A stretch of 64,000 nucleotides of DNA, taken from positions 13,469 to 77,468 of the forward strand of contig JBJELD010000018.1 of assembly GCA_051878975.1 (NCBI GenBank), read 5' to 3'. Made by a program: the position numbers and the translations under genes. Origin of the DNA: Caccovicinus sp051878975. Its GTDB lineage: Bacteria > Bacillota > Clostridia > Lachnospirales > Lachnospiraceae. Every line of letters begins with the position of its first letter. The stretch's first letter is position 1. Below, piece by piece: positions 42,335-52,413 of the stretch. The notes under the pieces were generated by a model. That model had not been told where the DNA came from. It searched no databases and was given only the letters and a program-made list of their open reading frames with translations.

Positions 42335-43693
42335 TTACTGTTCAACCGACGGGCTTTCCTCCAAAGTCTCTTCCGGGCTGGTCTCCGTTTCCGACAACTC
42401 CGGCACCGTCTCTTCTTCCGTCTCCGGCAGAGTCACCACACCCGGTCCCATGGAACGCGAAGTAACAATGACCAGGAAATCGGAATAACGGAGCACTTCG
42501 CAGTCATCCTCCAGGCCATCAAACTCCAGCACGCCGCGGTGCATGCCCACATCCATATCCGATACATCCATTTCCATGATGATATCCGAAGCCTCCAGAC
42601 GATCCAGCTCTTCTTTCCGGCCCTGAACCACTACCTCGATCGAATCCCGGTCATATCCGTAATGATTCTCATTGGACTCCCCTTCTGTAATGATCCGGTT
42701 GGTTGAAATCTCCAGCGTCTTCTGTTCCAGTTTTTCTACTTTTAGCGTAACGGTGACCTGATTGTTCACCGGAATGCTCATCTTTTCTTTATCCGGAAGA
42801 AAATCTTCTACATTTATGATAATAACCTTATCCTCATCTGCGCCGTCCAGATTCAGCACCGACGCCGGAATCCGAATGCTCTCCAGCGCGGCAACTGACG
42901 CTTCCGGTCCCATGACCGCCACCGTATCTGCAGAGCTCTCCAGCCCCATATAACGGCAGCTGTCTGCCACTTCTCCGCCGACATTGAATTCCAGCTTTAC
43001 CTCCTGGATCTTCACCACGCTGACCTGATAGGAGATTTCCTGGACATTGACCGCTACCCGGTCATCCAGATTGATCTCATTGCCGTTGGCATCATAAAAA
43101 GTCGGGGAGGCCGCACCGACCGTTTCGGATCGGATGCCTTCTACATTGATCTTCACGCCTACCGTACTGATCCGGCCAATCACCGATTCCGGACCTTCCA
43201 CCGTAACCATGGACGGACTCAGACTTACACGTTCCACCTCATAGCCATTCTGCGGAAAGCCTTCCTGATTCGCCACCAGGTCAAAATCCTTTTTCTGAAT
43301 CTGCTCCGTCCTGACCCGCACAACTGCCGGCTTGGCCGCAACCGACTCCACCAGATAATCCTTGTTCTTGGACACCTCCACGTAAACCGGAACGGTTCCG
43401 GTAGCCGGATAATAATCTGCCAGATCCACATAAGCCTTAAAATCCGCCGCCTGAATCAAGGACTGATCCTGGGTATGAATCTTATAGGTAATCGTAACGG
43501 ATGTTCGTTTGTTCTCCAGCTCATACGCCAGACCGGCCGCCTTCATTACATCGACATTGATGACATCCAGAGGAACCTCCTTCGTCCTGGTGATCAGAGG
43601 ATCCGACACATTCACCACTGCAAGCCAGATCAGAAAGCCAATGACCACCGAAGCAATCTTCAGTCCCAGATTACGAGTGAGAATTTCTTTCAT
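42335..43693 (-). CDS. YbbR/CdaR-type regulator of diadenylate cyclase
   Basis: 452 residues. One N-terminal membrane segment (LGLKIASVVIGFLIWLAVVNV) is followed by repeated YbbR domains, seen in patterns such as VDVMKAAGLAYELENKRTSV, GFPQNGYEVERVSLSPSMVTVEGP and LDGADEDKVIIINVEDFLP, then an acidic Thr/Glu/Ser-rich tail. In Firmicutes CdaR sits outside the membrane and modulates CdaA. Its start overlaps cdaA by 23 bp, which supports the pairing. Confidence 0.9.
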   Translation of the reverse strand: MKEILTRNLGLKIASVVIGFLIWLAVVNVSDPLITRTKEVPLDVINVDVMKAAGLAYELENKRTSVTITYKIHTQDQSLIQAADFKAYVDLADYYPATGTVPVYVEVSKNKDYLVESVAAKPAVVRVRTEQIQKKDFDLVANQEGFPQNGYEVERVSLSPSMVTVEGPESVIGRISTVGVKINVEGIRSETVGAASPTFYDANGNEINLDDRVAVNVQEISYQVSVVKIQEVKLEFNVGGEVADSCRYMGLESSADTVAVMGPEASVAALESIRIPASVLNLDGADEDKVIIINVEDFLPDKEKMSIPVNNQVTVTLKVEKLEQKTLEISTNRIITEGESNENHYGYDRDSIEVVVQGRKEELDRLEASDIIMEMDVSDMDVGMHRGVLEFDGLEDDCEVLRYSDFLVIVTSRSMGPGVVTLPETEEETVPELSETETSPEETLEESPSVEQ

Positions 43694-44546
43694 TTTTCAG
43701 CCTCCCCTTCCATAATTTAAACTTGCTGCTGGAAGCGGTACCGCTCTCCGTGTTGTCTGAAAGAATCCGTTTTAAGGATTCCCCGTCTCCGATTCTGGTC
43801 AGCTTTCCGCCATCGGCCACAGAAACTCTTCCGGTTTCCTCGGAAACCACGATCGTCAGGCTGTCCGTCACCTCCGAGATTCCCACCGCCGCACGGTGTC
43901 TGGTTCCCAGATCCTTGCTGATCGTCATGTTGTCCGACAGCGGCAGATAACAGGTCGCCGCTGTTACCCGGTTTCCGCAGATGACTACAGCGCCGTCATG
44001 GAGCGGCGTATTATGTTCAAAAATATTAATCAGAAGCTGGCTGCTGACCAGTCCGTTGATTTCGATTCCGGTCCGCTCGATCTCTCTTAAACTGTCATTC
44101 CGTTCAATCACCATCAGCGCACCAGTCTTAACCTTTGCCATCTCAAAGGTGGCCTTAACCACTTCATTCACCGTCTTTTCTGAAAAGCCGGTCTCCCCCT
44201 TCGCATCATCAAACGAAAGAATATTCGAGATGATCTTCTGACTTCCCAGCTGCTCCAGTGCCTTCCGCAGCTCCGGCTGAAAGATGACCAAAAGTGCGGT
44301 AACCGCGATGGTTGCCGTCTTTTCCAATATCCAAAGAATCGTCCGCAGCTCAAAAATCGCTGCAAAAAGTGCAAATGCCAGAATGACACCCAGTCCTTTC
44401 AGCAATGTCCAGGCACGTGTATTTTTTATCCAGTACAGCACTTCATAAATCAGGGCTGAGATAATGATAATCTCAACCAGATTGGAAATACTGATCCGCG
44501 GCAAAAATGACAGCCAGGAGCGAAGTCCTTCAAATAGATCCGCCAT
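43671..44546 (-). CDS. cdaA: Diadenylate cyclase CdaA
   Basis: 291 residues. Three membrane segments (residues about 20-85) are followed by the DAC domain with both catalytic motifs: LHDGAVVICG (Asp184-Gly-Ala) and GTRHRAAVG (Arg216-His-Arg). It makes cyclic di-AMP from two ATP. GGGAGG lies 10 bases upstream of the ATG. The cdaA-cdaR pair is usually followed by glmM; here HPr and ptsI come next instead. Confidence 0.96.
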   Translation of the reverse strand: MADLFEGLRSWLSFLPRISISNLVEIIIISALIYEVLYWIKNTRAWTLLKGLGVILAFALFAAIFELRTILWILEKTATIAVTALLVIFQPELRKALEQLGSQKIISNILSFDDAKGETGFSEKTVNEVVKATFEMAKVKTGALMVIERNDSLREIERTGIEINGLVSSQLLINIFEHNTPLHDGAVVICGNRVTAATCYLPLSDNMTISKDLGTRHRAAVGISEVTDSLTIVVSEETGRVSVADGGKLTRIGDGESLKRILSDNTESGTASSSKFKLWKGRLKNERNSHS

Positions 44547-44589
44547 GGTGCCATATCCTCCCTTCCTGTCTGCTTCCTGTTCCGGAAGC

Positions 44590-45525
44590 TTAAGAATCTT
44601 TTCGTTTATTAATCCGCTGCACCTTTACATCCGGTGCTGTGACGGCAATCTTCGGAACTGCCTTCACATAATAATAATAATCATCATCCTGGAACTGCAG
44701 ATATTCCGTTCTGGAGTAATCCACCGCAAACAGGAAAAACTGCAGGATAAATGTCAGAAGCACCGACAGCAGCGTTCCGACTGCAATGGTTCCCACCGAC
44801 AGCTGCATATCCGCTCTGGAATTTCCCACAAAAATCACAGCAAGCAGCACAACTGTGCCGGCTGCCGTGGCAATGGACCAGGCATAGTCGATCGACAGGT
44901 TCCGGATCAGGAACACAACGACCGCTGCTGCCGTAAACGCCAGAATCATCAGGATCATCGTCTCATTTGCGAACAGACTTTTCAAAATCTGCATATATTT
45001 CTGCGTAATATCGATCGTATCCGCTCCGGCCAGCACAGCCGCATTCTGCTTCACATAGTTCAGCAGATAGTAAAAAAACACGCCGACGCACATCGGAATG
45101 ATCGAGGAAAGCCCGCAGGCCAGACCGATTATCAGCGGCACCGCATACGGCACTCCCAGGAAAAACATAAACGGCGTAATGATCATAATCAGGGAATTTC
45201 CCGGCTGCAGCCCGCCGTAAAGGACCGCCACGATCAAAACCAGAATGCCGGTAATCACCGCCAGCTCCAACGAAAGACTGTACAAATGCAGCAGCATAAA
45301 AGCAGCCGCCAGACAGGTCAGTGCACTGCCGGGCAGAAACGAGCAGATCAAACCCAGAATCAGAGGAACCACCGGATTTTTCAGCTTCGACAGGAAGCCA
45401 AGATTTTTATTCAGCAGCAAAAATACGGAAAATGCAAATACAAACTTCACAATCGGATGAATGATAAAGCTGTATCTCCCGTAGAAGGCTCTCAGCCGCT
45501 CTTTAAATACCAGAAGTACCATCAT
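44590..45525 (-). CDS. Conserved multi-pass membrane protein of unknown function
   Basis: 311 residues with about nine or ten hydrophobic segments between a basic N-terminus (FKERLRAFYGRYSF) and a polar C-terminal tail (YSRTEYLQFQDDDYYYYVKA...KRKDS) with a run of Asp and Tyr. I do not recognise a named family; ORFs like this precede cdaA in Lachnospiraceae to my memory. Its start overlaps the preceding gene by 23 bp and it ends 43 bp before cdaA, so all are likely co-transcribed. It could assist the cyclase or transport a solute, but nothing in the sequence decides this. Confidence 0.75.
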   Translation of the reverse strand: MMVLLVFKERLRAFYGRYSFIIHPIVKFVFAFSVFLLLNKNLGFLSKLKNPVVPLILGLICSFLPGSALTCLAAAFMLLHLYSLSLELAVITGILVLIVAVLYGGLQPGNSLIMIITPFMFFLGVPYAVPLIIGLACGLSSIIPMCVGVFFYYLLNYVKQNAAVLAGADTIDITQKYMQILKSLFANETMILMILAFTAAAVVVFLIRNLSIDYAWSIATAAGTVVLLAVIFVGNSRADMQLSVGTIAVGTLLSVLLTFILQFFLFAVDYSRTEYLQFQDDDYYYYVKAVPKIAVTAPDVKVQRINKRKDS

Positions 45526-45949
45526 GCCGGATGCCCTCCTTTGCCATCTCCTTCACCTTGTTCTGATACTCATACCGTTTTTCAAGGCGTTTTAATTTCG
45601 CCACATAGACCCGCTGGCCTCCGCTGGCATATTCATACCGTTTCCTGCTGATGCGGAAGGTAATGAACAGATAAAATATCAGGCCGGCCAGGTAAAAGAA
45701 AAGGAACCGTCTGGCAAGTATGAAAACCAGATCCATGCTGATGCTGTTCAGAAGCATTTCCAGATGATACATGACCCAGAGCGACGCTCCGAGAATACAG
45801 CACAGCGTATAACCGAAAAATGCGCAGAACAGACGGCTGCTGATATAGTCATTTTTAAAATACCGGCTCAGCGGAAAGATCTTTTTTCCTTCTTTTTTCT
45901 CAAACATGGCGATGCCTGTCATAAGTTTTATCTTTTCTTCATTCAGCAT
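45503..45949 (-). CDS. Conserved small membrane protein of unknown function
   Basis: 148 residues from MLNEEKIKLMTGIAMFEKKE. Two hydrophobic segments lie around residues 39-65 and 75-100, followed by a strongly charged helical tail (ISRKRYEYASGGQRVYVAKLKRLEKRYEYQNKVKEMAKEG). Family not recognised. GGAG lies 8 bases before the chosen ATG. It is the first gene of the run that includes cdaA, with the next membrane-protein gene overlapping its 3' end by 23 bp. Confidence 0.75.
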   Translation of the reverse strand: MLNEEKIKLMTGIAMFEKKEGKKIFPLSRYFKNDYISSRLFCAFFGYTLCCILGASLWVMYHLEMLLNSISMDLVFILARRFLFFYLAGLIFYLFITFRISRKRYEYASGGQRVYVAKLKRLEKRYEYQNKVKEMAKEGIRHDGTSGI

Positions 45950-46056
45950 ATGACCTGCTCCTTTTATTCCATAACATATCACCTTAGTATAACATATAAT
46001 TTTCTTCTTTGCGAGGGGATTCATGAAATTGTCACAAAAAATTTAAAAAAGGAGAA

Positions 46057-46090
46057 AAAACCCGGCAGTTTCCACGACTGCCGGGTTTTT
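46057..46090 (-). terminator. Terminator after the acyl-CoA ligase operon
   Basis: CCCGGCAGT (46061-46069) pairs with ACTGCCGGG (46077-46085), flanked by A and T runs on both sides, so it could work in both directions. It separates the ligase operon from the cdaA run. Confidence 0.92.
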
Positions 46091-46167
46091 CCTGTTTCTT
46101 CCTATTTTATATGAAATCTCACATTCAAAATTTGGGGCAGATCAACTGCCCCAAAATCGTTCTTCCT

Positions 46168-47802
46168 CTAATTGGTGATCTGCGCTTCCACCAGCCTTAC
46201 GCCGCAGTATTTTTCCCGCAGCTTCGGCTTTTCAATCTTTCCGGTTGGATTTCTTGGAATCGTATCAAAGATAATCTTCTTCGGACGTTTATAGCGCGGC
46301 ATATTCATGCAGAAATTCCGGATATCTTCCTCCGTACAATCTATATCCGGCTTCCGCTCAATGATGGCCGCCGTAATCTCACCAAGGCGCTTGTCCGGAA
46401 GTCCGATTACCGCCACATCATGAACTGCCGGATGCAGACGGATAAAGTCTTCGATCTGAACCGGATAAATATTTTCACCGCCGCTGATGATGACATCCTT
46501 CTTACGGTCTACCAGAAAAATAAATCCATCCTCGTCCTGCATAGCCATATCTCCCGTATAAAGCCAGCCATGATCCAGAACCTCTGCAGTTGCCTTCGGA
46601 TCATGGTAATAGCAGGTCATGACGCCGGGGCCCTTGACAGCCAGCTCGCCTACTTCTCCCTGTTTCACTGGCTGACGGTTTTCATCCACGATCTTGGCTC
46701 TCCAGCCGAAGCCCGGAATGCCGATCGCTCCCACTTTATTGATGTTTTCCACACCAAGATGCACACAGCCTGGCCCGATGGATTCACTGAGGCCGTAATT
46801 GGTGTCGTACTGATGGTTCGGGAAATATTCCTTCCAGTGACGGATCAGGCTGGGCGGAACCGGCTGGGCTCCGATATGCATCAGACGCCACTGATCAAGC
46901 TGATAATCGGAAAGTTTCAATCGTCCGCTGTCCAGTGCCTCCAGAATATCCTGTGCCCACGGCACCAGCAGCCAGACAATGGTACATTTTTCCCGGGACA
47001 CGGCATCCAGTATGTACTCCGGCTTGGTTCCGCGCAGCAGCACCGCCTTGCTGCCGGAAAGCAGAGAACCGAACCAGTGCATTTTGGCTCCGGTGTGGTA
47101 CAGCGGCGGAATACACAGAAATACGTCATCCCGGGTCTGTCCATGGTGATTCTGCTCCACCCGGCAGGAATGAATCAGGCTCTCATGATTGTGAAGAATT
47201 GCCTTCGGAAAACCGGTAGTTCCAGAAGAGAAGTAAATCGCAGCATCATCCTCCTCCCACAGGGTGATTCCAGGTGATTTGCTGGAACAATCCGCGGTCA
47301 TCACTTTATAATCCTCTGCAAAGGTCGGACAGTTATCACCCACGTAGATCAGCAGTCTTCCCTTAATGATCCGGTCCGCAATCTCCTCCACACGACCGAT
47401 AAATTCCGGTCCGAACACCAGAATGTCCACATCTGCCAATCCGACACAATATTCAATCTCCTCTGCCGAATAGCGAAAATTCAGCGGAACGGCAATCGCC
47501 CCGGTCTTTAAAATTCCAAAATAAATCGGAAGCCATTCCAGACAGTTCATCAGAAGGATTCCCACTTTATCCCCCTTCTCGATTCCTCTGGAAAGCAGCA
47601 GATTTGCAAACCGGTTTGCTTTTTCATTAAACACATGCCAGGTGATTTCCCGGCGGTAATGGGCGTTCGGGCTGGGCTCCATCAATTCATATTCCTTCCA
47701 GGTCACCCTTCTTGTTTCCTTTACCTCCGGATTGATTTCCACCAGGCAGATCTCATCTCCGTACAACAGGCTGTTCCGCTCCAGCAATTCAACTATTGTC
47801 AT
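46168..47802 (-). CDS. AMP-forming acyl-CoA ligase (fatty/aryl acid type)
   Basis: 544 residues of the ANL superfamily. The AMP-binding motif is IYFSSGTTGFPKAI, then YGLSESIGPG, YTGDMAMQDEDGFIFLVDRKKD and the catalytic Lys region RNPTGKIEKPKLREKY. It activates a carboxylic acid to acyl-CoA via an acyl-adenylate. Next to iorA/iorB it probably acts on aryl acids such as phenylacetate or indoleacetate rather than long-chain fatty acids, but the sequence alone does not show the specificity. GAGG lies 8 bases before the ATG. Ends the operon before a strong terminator. Confidence 0.9.
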   Translation of the reverse strand: MTIVELLERNSLLYGDEICLVEINPEVKETRRVTWKEYELMEPSPNAHYRREITWHVFNEKANRFANLLLSRGIEKGDKVGILLMNCLEWLPIYFGILKTGAIAVPLNFRYSAEEIEYCVGLADVDILVFGPEFIGRVEEIADRIIKGRLLIYVGDNCPTFAEDYKVMTADCSSKSPGITLWEEDDAAIYFSSGTTGFPKAILHNHESLIHSCRVEQNHHGQTRDDVFLCIPPLYHTGAKMHWFGSLLSGSKAVLLRGTKPEYILDAVSREKCTIVWLLVPWAQDILEALDSGRLKLSDYQLDQWRLMHIGAQPVPPSLIRHWKEYFPNHQYDTNYGLSESIGPGCVHLGVENINKVGAIGIPGFGWRAKIVDENRQPVKQGEVGELAVKGPGVMTCYYHDPKATAEVLDHGWLYTGDMAMQDEDGFIFLVDRKKDVIISGGENIYPVQIEDFIRLHPAVHDVAVIGLPDKRLGEITAAIIERKPDIDCTEEDIRNFCMNMPRYKRPKKIIFDTIPRNPTGKIEKPKLREKYCGVRLVEAQITN

Positions 47803-47889
47803 GTTTTTATCCTCTGTTTTCTCTCAAAATTTTTCCCTGCAGCATTCTTTAAACGCTGCTTTCTGGTCGTTACGGCATTTTATGCGGAC

Positions 47890-48468
47890 TCAGGCTTCTG
47901 CCATCTCGTATCCTGCTTCAAATGCCGCCAGATTGATCTCTTTCGTCTTCGGCGGAACCGTCCGCTCCACAATCTTCAGCCAGTTTTCCTTTGGAAATTC
48001 CATATGCCTGGCCGTCACACCGATGACAATGGTATTGAATACCTTGGCATTTCCCAGCTTCTTGGCTTCCTGCTGGGCATCCACCACTACAGTCTTATGC
48101 GCTGCTTTCAGCGTCTCAATAATTCCTTCCGGGTACACGGCCATTCCGGACGCCACGGTCATCGGCTCAATCTTCTGATCATTCAGAATCAGAACACCGT
48201 CCTTCTTCAAAAAGTGTGCATACCGGAGCGCCTCCAGGCGCTCAAAAGCAATGAGCACATCTGCCTGACCTTCCTCTACGATCGGCTCTGCCACCTGGCT
48301 GCCGAACCGCACAAAGGTTACCACACTTCCGCCTCTCTGTGCCATTCCGTGCACCTCTGAAATTTTTACATCATATCCGGCATCCGTAGCGATGCCGCCC
48401 AAGATCCGGCTGGTCAGAAGCGTTCCCTGTCCGCCTACGCCTACGATCATAATATTCTTTGTTTCCAT
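47890..48468 (-). CDS. iorB: Indolepyruvate:ferredoxin oxidoreductase beta subunit
   Basis: 192 residues from METKNIMIVGVGGQGTLLTS. The gamma-type oxidoreductase domain has GVGGQG at the N-terminus and EVHGMAQRGGSVVTFVRFG near residue 40. It pairs with IorA to oxidise aryl pyruvates to aryl-acetyl-CoA, or to run the reverse carboxylation, using ferredoxin. It starts 58 bp after the iorA stop with AAGGG 9 bases upstream and is followed by the ligase gene. Confidence 0.93.
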   Translation of the reverse strand: METKNIMIVGVGGQGTLLTSRILGGIATDAGYDVKISEVHGMAQRGGSVVTFVRFGSQVAEPIVEEGQADVLIAFERLEALRYAHFLKKDGVLILNDQKIEPMTVASGMAVYPEGIIETLKAAHKTVVVDAQQEAKKLGNAKVFNTIVIGVTARHMEFPKENWLKIVERTVPPKTKEINLAAFEAGYEMAEA

Positions 48469-48526
48469 CTTTCCGATCCCTTTCTTCTCCTGATTCTGCA
48501 TCCTGTACGCCGGCTGCCTGCAGTTT

Positions 48527-50320
48527 CTAGCGTTCGCCGGTATGCTGCTTCTGCGCCAGCTTCGGATTCGGCGTAAAGGAAATCGCCCCAAACGGGCACC
48601 GCTGCATGCAGAGTCCGCAGCCGTTGCACATTACTTCGTCAATTACTGCATGTCCCTGAGCATCCTTTCCCATAGCCGGGCATCCAGGTGCCAGACAGAG
48701 ACCGCATTTTTTACAGACTTCCGGATCCACACTGCAGGTTCCCTTCGGAATCGTCGTCTTCAGAAGTGCGCAGGGAGATTTGGTGATGATTACCGAAATC
48801 GCATCCCGCTCTACCTCCTGCTTCACCAGCTTCTCCAAACCAGCCGTATCGAAGGCATCAATCTCATAAACATACTCGATCCCCATCGCCCGGCAGAGCT
48901 GTGCAAGATTGATCGCCGGGACAATATCGCCCATCAGCGTCTTTCCGGTTGCCGCATGGTCCTGATGTCCGGTCATGCCGGTGGTGGAATTGTCCAGAAT
49001 CAGCACGGTTCCCGTACCCTGGTTATAAACCATGTTCATCAGAGAATTGACGCCGGTATGCAAAAACGTAGAATCTCCGATTACCGCAACCCAGTCCTTG
49101 ATAAATTCTTTTCCTTTTGCCTTTTCCATACCGTGCAGATTGGAAATACTGGCTCCCATACAGATCGTCGTATCCACAACTGCAAGCGGTGCCACAGCTC
49201 CCAGCGTATAGCAGCCGATATCGCCCGCAGCATGGATTTTCAGCTTTTTCAGTACCGAAAATACGCTTCTGTGCGGACATCCCGGACAGAGGATCGGCGG
49301 TCTTGCCGGAACCTTGGCCGCCTCCGGGTAATCCGGCTTTTCCCCTAAGATCCGCTCTCTCAGAAGGTTCGCGCTGTACTCGCCCTGTATCGTAAAGATT
49401 TCTTTTCCGATGGCCTTGATCCCCCAGGATTTTACCTGCTCCTCAATCACCGGCTCCAGCTCTTCCACAACATAAAGCGTCTCCACATTTGCCGCAAACT
49501 CCTCGATCCGCTTTCTCGGGAGCGGATGAACCAGCCCCAGCTTCAGAACACTGGCATCCGGCAAGGCTTCCCGCACATACTGATAAGGAATTCCGCTGGT
49601 AATCACGCCGATCTTTTTATCCCGGTATTCTGCCCGGTTAATTTCCATGTGATTGGCATCCTCTGCCATGTCCTTCAGCCGCTTCTCCACGACCAGATGA
49701 CGCCGGATCGCATTGCCCGGCATCATAACGGTTTTGGCAATATTCTTTTCATACGGGCGATCCTCAATCTCCTGCCGCTCCTCCAGCTGAACCATCCCCT
49801 GAGAATGAGCCAGACGGGTCGTCGTGCGCAGCATGATCGGAGTATCATATTTTTCCGACAGATCAAACGCCAGTTTTGTAAAGACTCTGGCCTCCTCACT
49901 GTCAGACGGCTCCAGAACCGGAACCATGGCGGCTCTTGCCACCATCCGGCTGTCCTGCTCATTCTGAGAACTGTAAATACCGGGGTCATCCGCCGCTACC
50001 AGCACCAGACCGCCGTTCACACCACAATAGGAAATCGAATACAGCGGATCGGATGCCACGTTCACGCCCACATGCTTCATGGAAACCAGCGCACGAACAC
50101 CGCTGATCGATGCTCCGATTGCAACCTCTGTTGCAACCTTTTCATTCGGCGACCATTCCGAATAGATCACATCCTTGTATTTTACAATATTTTCGCTGAT
50201 CTCTGTACTGGGTGTTCCGGGATATGCTGCCGAAACCTTCACCCCTGCCTCATAAGCACCTCTTGCGATTGCCGCATTGCCCAGCATCATCTGCTGTGTA
50301 TTTGCCTCTTCCTTTATCAA
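48527..50320 (-). CDS. iorA: Indolepyruvate:ferredoxin oxidoreductase alpha subunit
   Basis: 597 residues from a TTG start. N-terminal pyrimidine-binding domain (GAYEAGVKVSAAYPGTPSTEI), thiamine-diphosphate binding domain (GDSTFLHTGVNSLMNMV then LDNSTTGMTGHQDH) and a C-terminal ferredoxin domain with CKKCGLCLAPGCPAM and CNGCGLCMQRCPFGAI, enough for two [4Fe-4S] clusters. The TTG at 50320 is favoured because AAAGGTGGAG lies just upstream and the length then fits IorA; ATGs at 50374 and 50365 are alternatives and the frame is open to 50542. Confidence 0.95.
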   Translation of the reverse strand: MIKEEANTQQMMLGNAAIARGAYEAGVKVSAAYPGTPSTEISENIVKYKDVIYSEWSPNEKVATEVAIGASISGVRALVSMKHVGVNVASDPLYSISYCGVNGGLVLVAADDPGIYSSQNEQDSRMVARAAMVPVLEPSDSEEARVFTKLAFDLSEKYDTPIMLRTTTRLAHSQGMVQLEERQEIEDRPYEKNIAKTVMMPGNAIRRHLVVEKRLKDMAEDANHMEINRAEYRDKKIGVITSGIPYQYVREALPDASVLKLGLVHPLPRKRIEEFAANVETLYVVEELEPVIEEQVKSWGIKAIGKEIFTIQGEYSANLLRERILGEKPDYPEAAKVPARPPILCPGCPHRSVFSVLKKLKIHAAGDIGCYTLGAVAPLAVVDTTICMGASISNLHGMEKAKGKEFIKDWVAVIGDSTFLHTGVNSLMNMVYNQGTGTVLILDNSTTGMTGHQDHAATGKTLMGDIVPAINLAQLCRAMGIEYVYEIDAFDTAGLEKLVKQEVERDAISVIITKSPCALLKTTIPKGTCSVDPEVCKKCGLCLAPGCPAMGKDAQGHAVIDEVMCNGCGLCMQRCPFGAISFTPNPKLAQKQHTGER

Positions 50321-50450
50321 CTCTGCTCCACCTTTCTCCCGCACTGCCTGCACGCCATCCAGCATGATGCCCATGCTTATTTTCTGCGCACCAGACAGTT
50401 CTTGTATGTTTTTAATAAATCCTTCACATTTTATGAATGCAATTTCAAAT

Positions 50451-50479
50451 ATTTTACCATACTTTTCTCTGTTTGACCA
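50451..50479 (-). promoter_or_regulatory. Probable promoter of iorA-iorB-ligase
   Basis: On the minus strand TGGTCA (50479-50474), 17 bp, TAAAAT (50456-50451). Both hexamers deviate from consensus. It would leave a leader of about 120 bases before the TTG start of iorA. Confidence 0.5.
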
Positions 50480-50550
50480 GCAATAATATTCACAATCTGA
50501 CGCGTTGCAGAAAAAAAGCGTCCGGTTCGCAGGCCCCCGCAAACCGCATC

Positions 50551-50582
50551 AAAAAAGCGCCGTTTTCTAACGCGGCGCTTTT
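50551..50582 (-). terminator. Terminator after the sodium/solute symporter
   Basis: On the minus strand AAAAGCGCCG and CGGCGCTTTT pair around a 10-nt loop and are followed by TT. A second GC-rich hairpin with a T run follows closely, so this may be a tandem terminator. Confidence 0.85.
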
Positions 50583-50593
50583 GAATAACCGGA

Positions 50594-52132
<1,539 letters not shown>

Positions 52133-52151
52133 AACCCACCTCCGTAATATG

Positions 52152-52196
52152 AGAAGCGCCGTTTTTTGCTTTAGCATTTTAAAGTTTAACGCTTCT
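52152..52196 (-). promoter_or_regulatory. Leader hairpin of the symporter mRNA
   Basis: AGAAGCG (52152-52158) and CGCTTCT (52190-52196) can pair, with an inner CTTTA/TAAAG pair (52169-52173 and 52180-52184). The element begins about 8 bases after the predicted transcription start and ends about 10 bases before the ribosome site, without a T run. Confidence 0.45.
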
Positions 52197-52210
52197 ATCT
52201 AATAAAGGAC

Positions 52211-52239
52211 ATGATACCCGTTTTTGTGCAATCCGTCAA
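52211..52239 (-). promoter_or_regulatory. Promoter of the symporter gene
   Basis: On the minus strand TTGACG (52239-52234), 17 bp, TATCAT (52216-52211). The stretch 52240-52400 between this promoter and the divergent MFS gene is AT-rich and shows nothing else. Confidence 0.75.
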
Positions 52240-52413
52240 CTCTTTTTCTTTTGTTTTTTATTTTTTATATATTTTGTATAAATTTATCAGGTATTTTTCT
52301 GCACATTTTCCTGTTTCACGGTCACTCCAGCCATTCTCTCCGCTTTTTCTTGCACTTCCCGCCGGAATGTATTAAAATTTTCATAAATCATTATGAAAAA
52401 CAGGAGTAAAAAC

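Noticed and set aside
44464..45651. 395-codon open frame on plus, antisense to the cdaA-adjacent membrane protein
   Set aside because: Very rich in His, Gln and Arg, as expected for the antisense of a hydrophobic protein gene.
46111..47277. 388-codon open frame on plus, antisense to the acyl-CoA ligase
   Set aside because: Shadow of the ligase; no start signal, starts next to a terminator.
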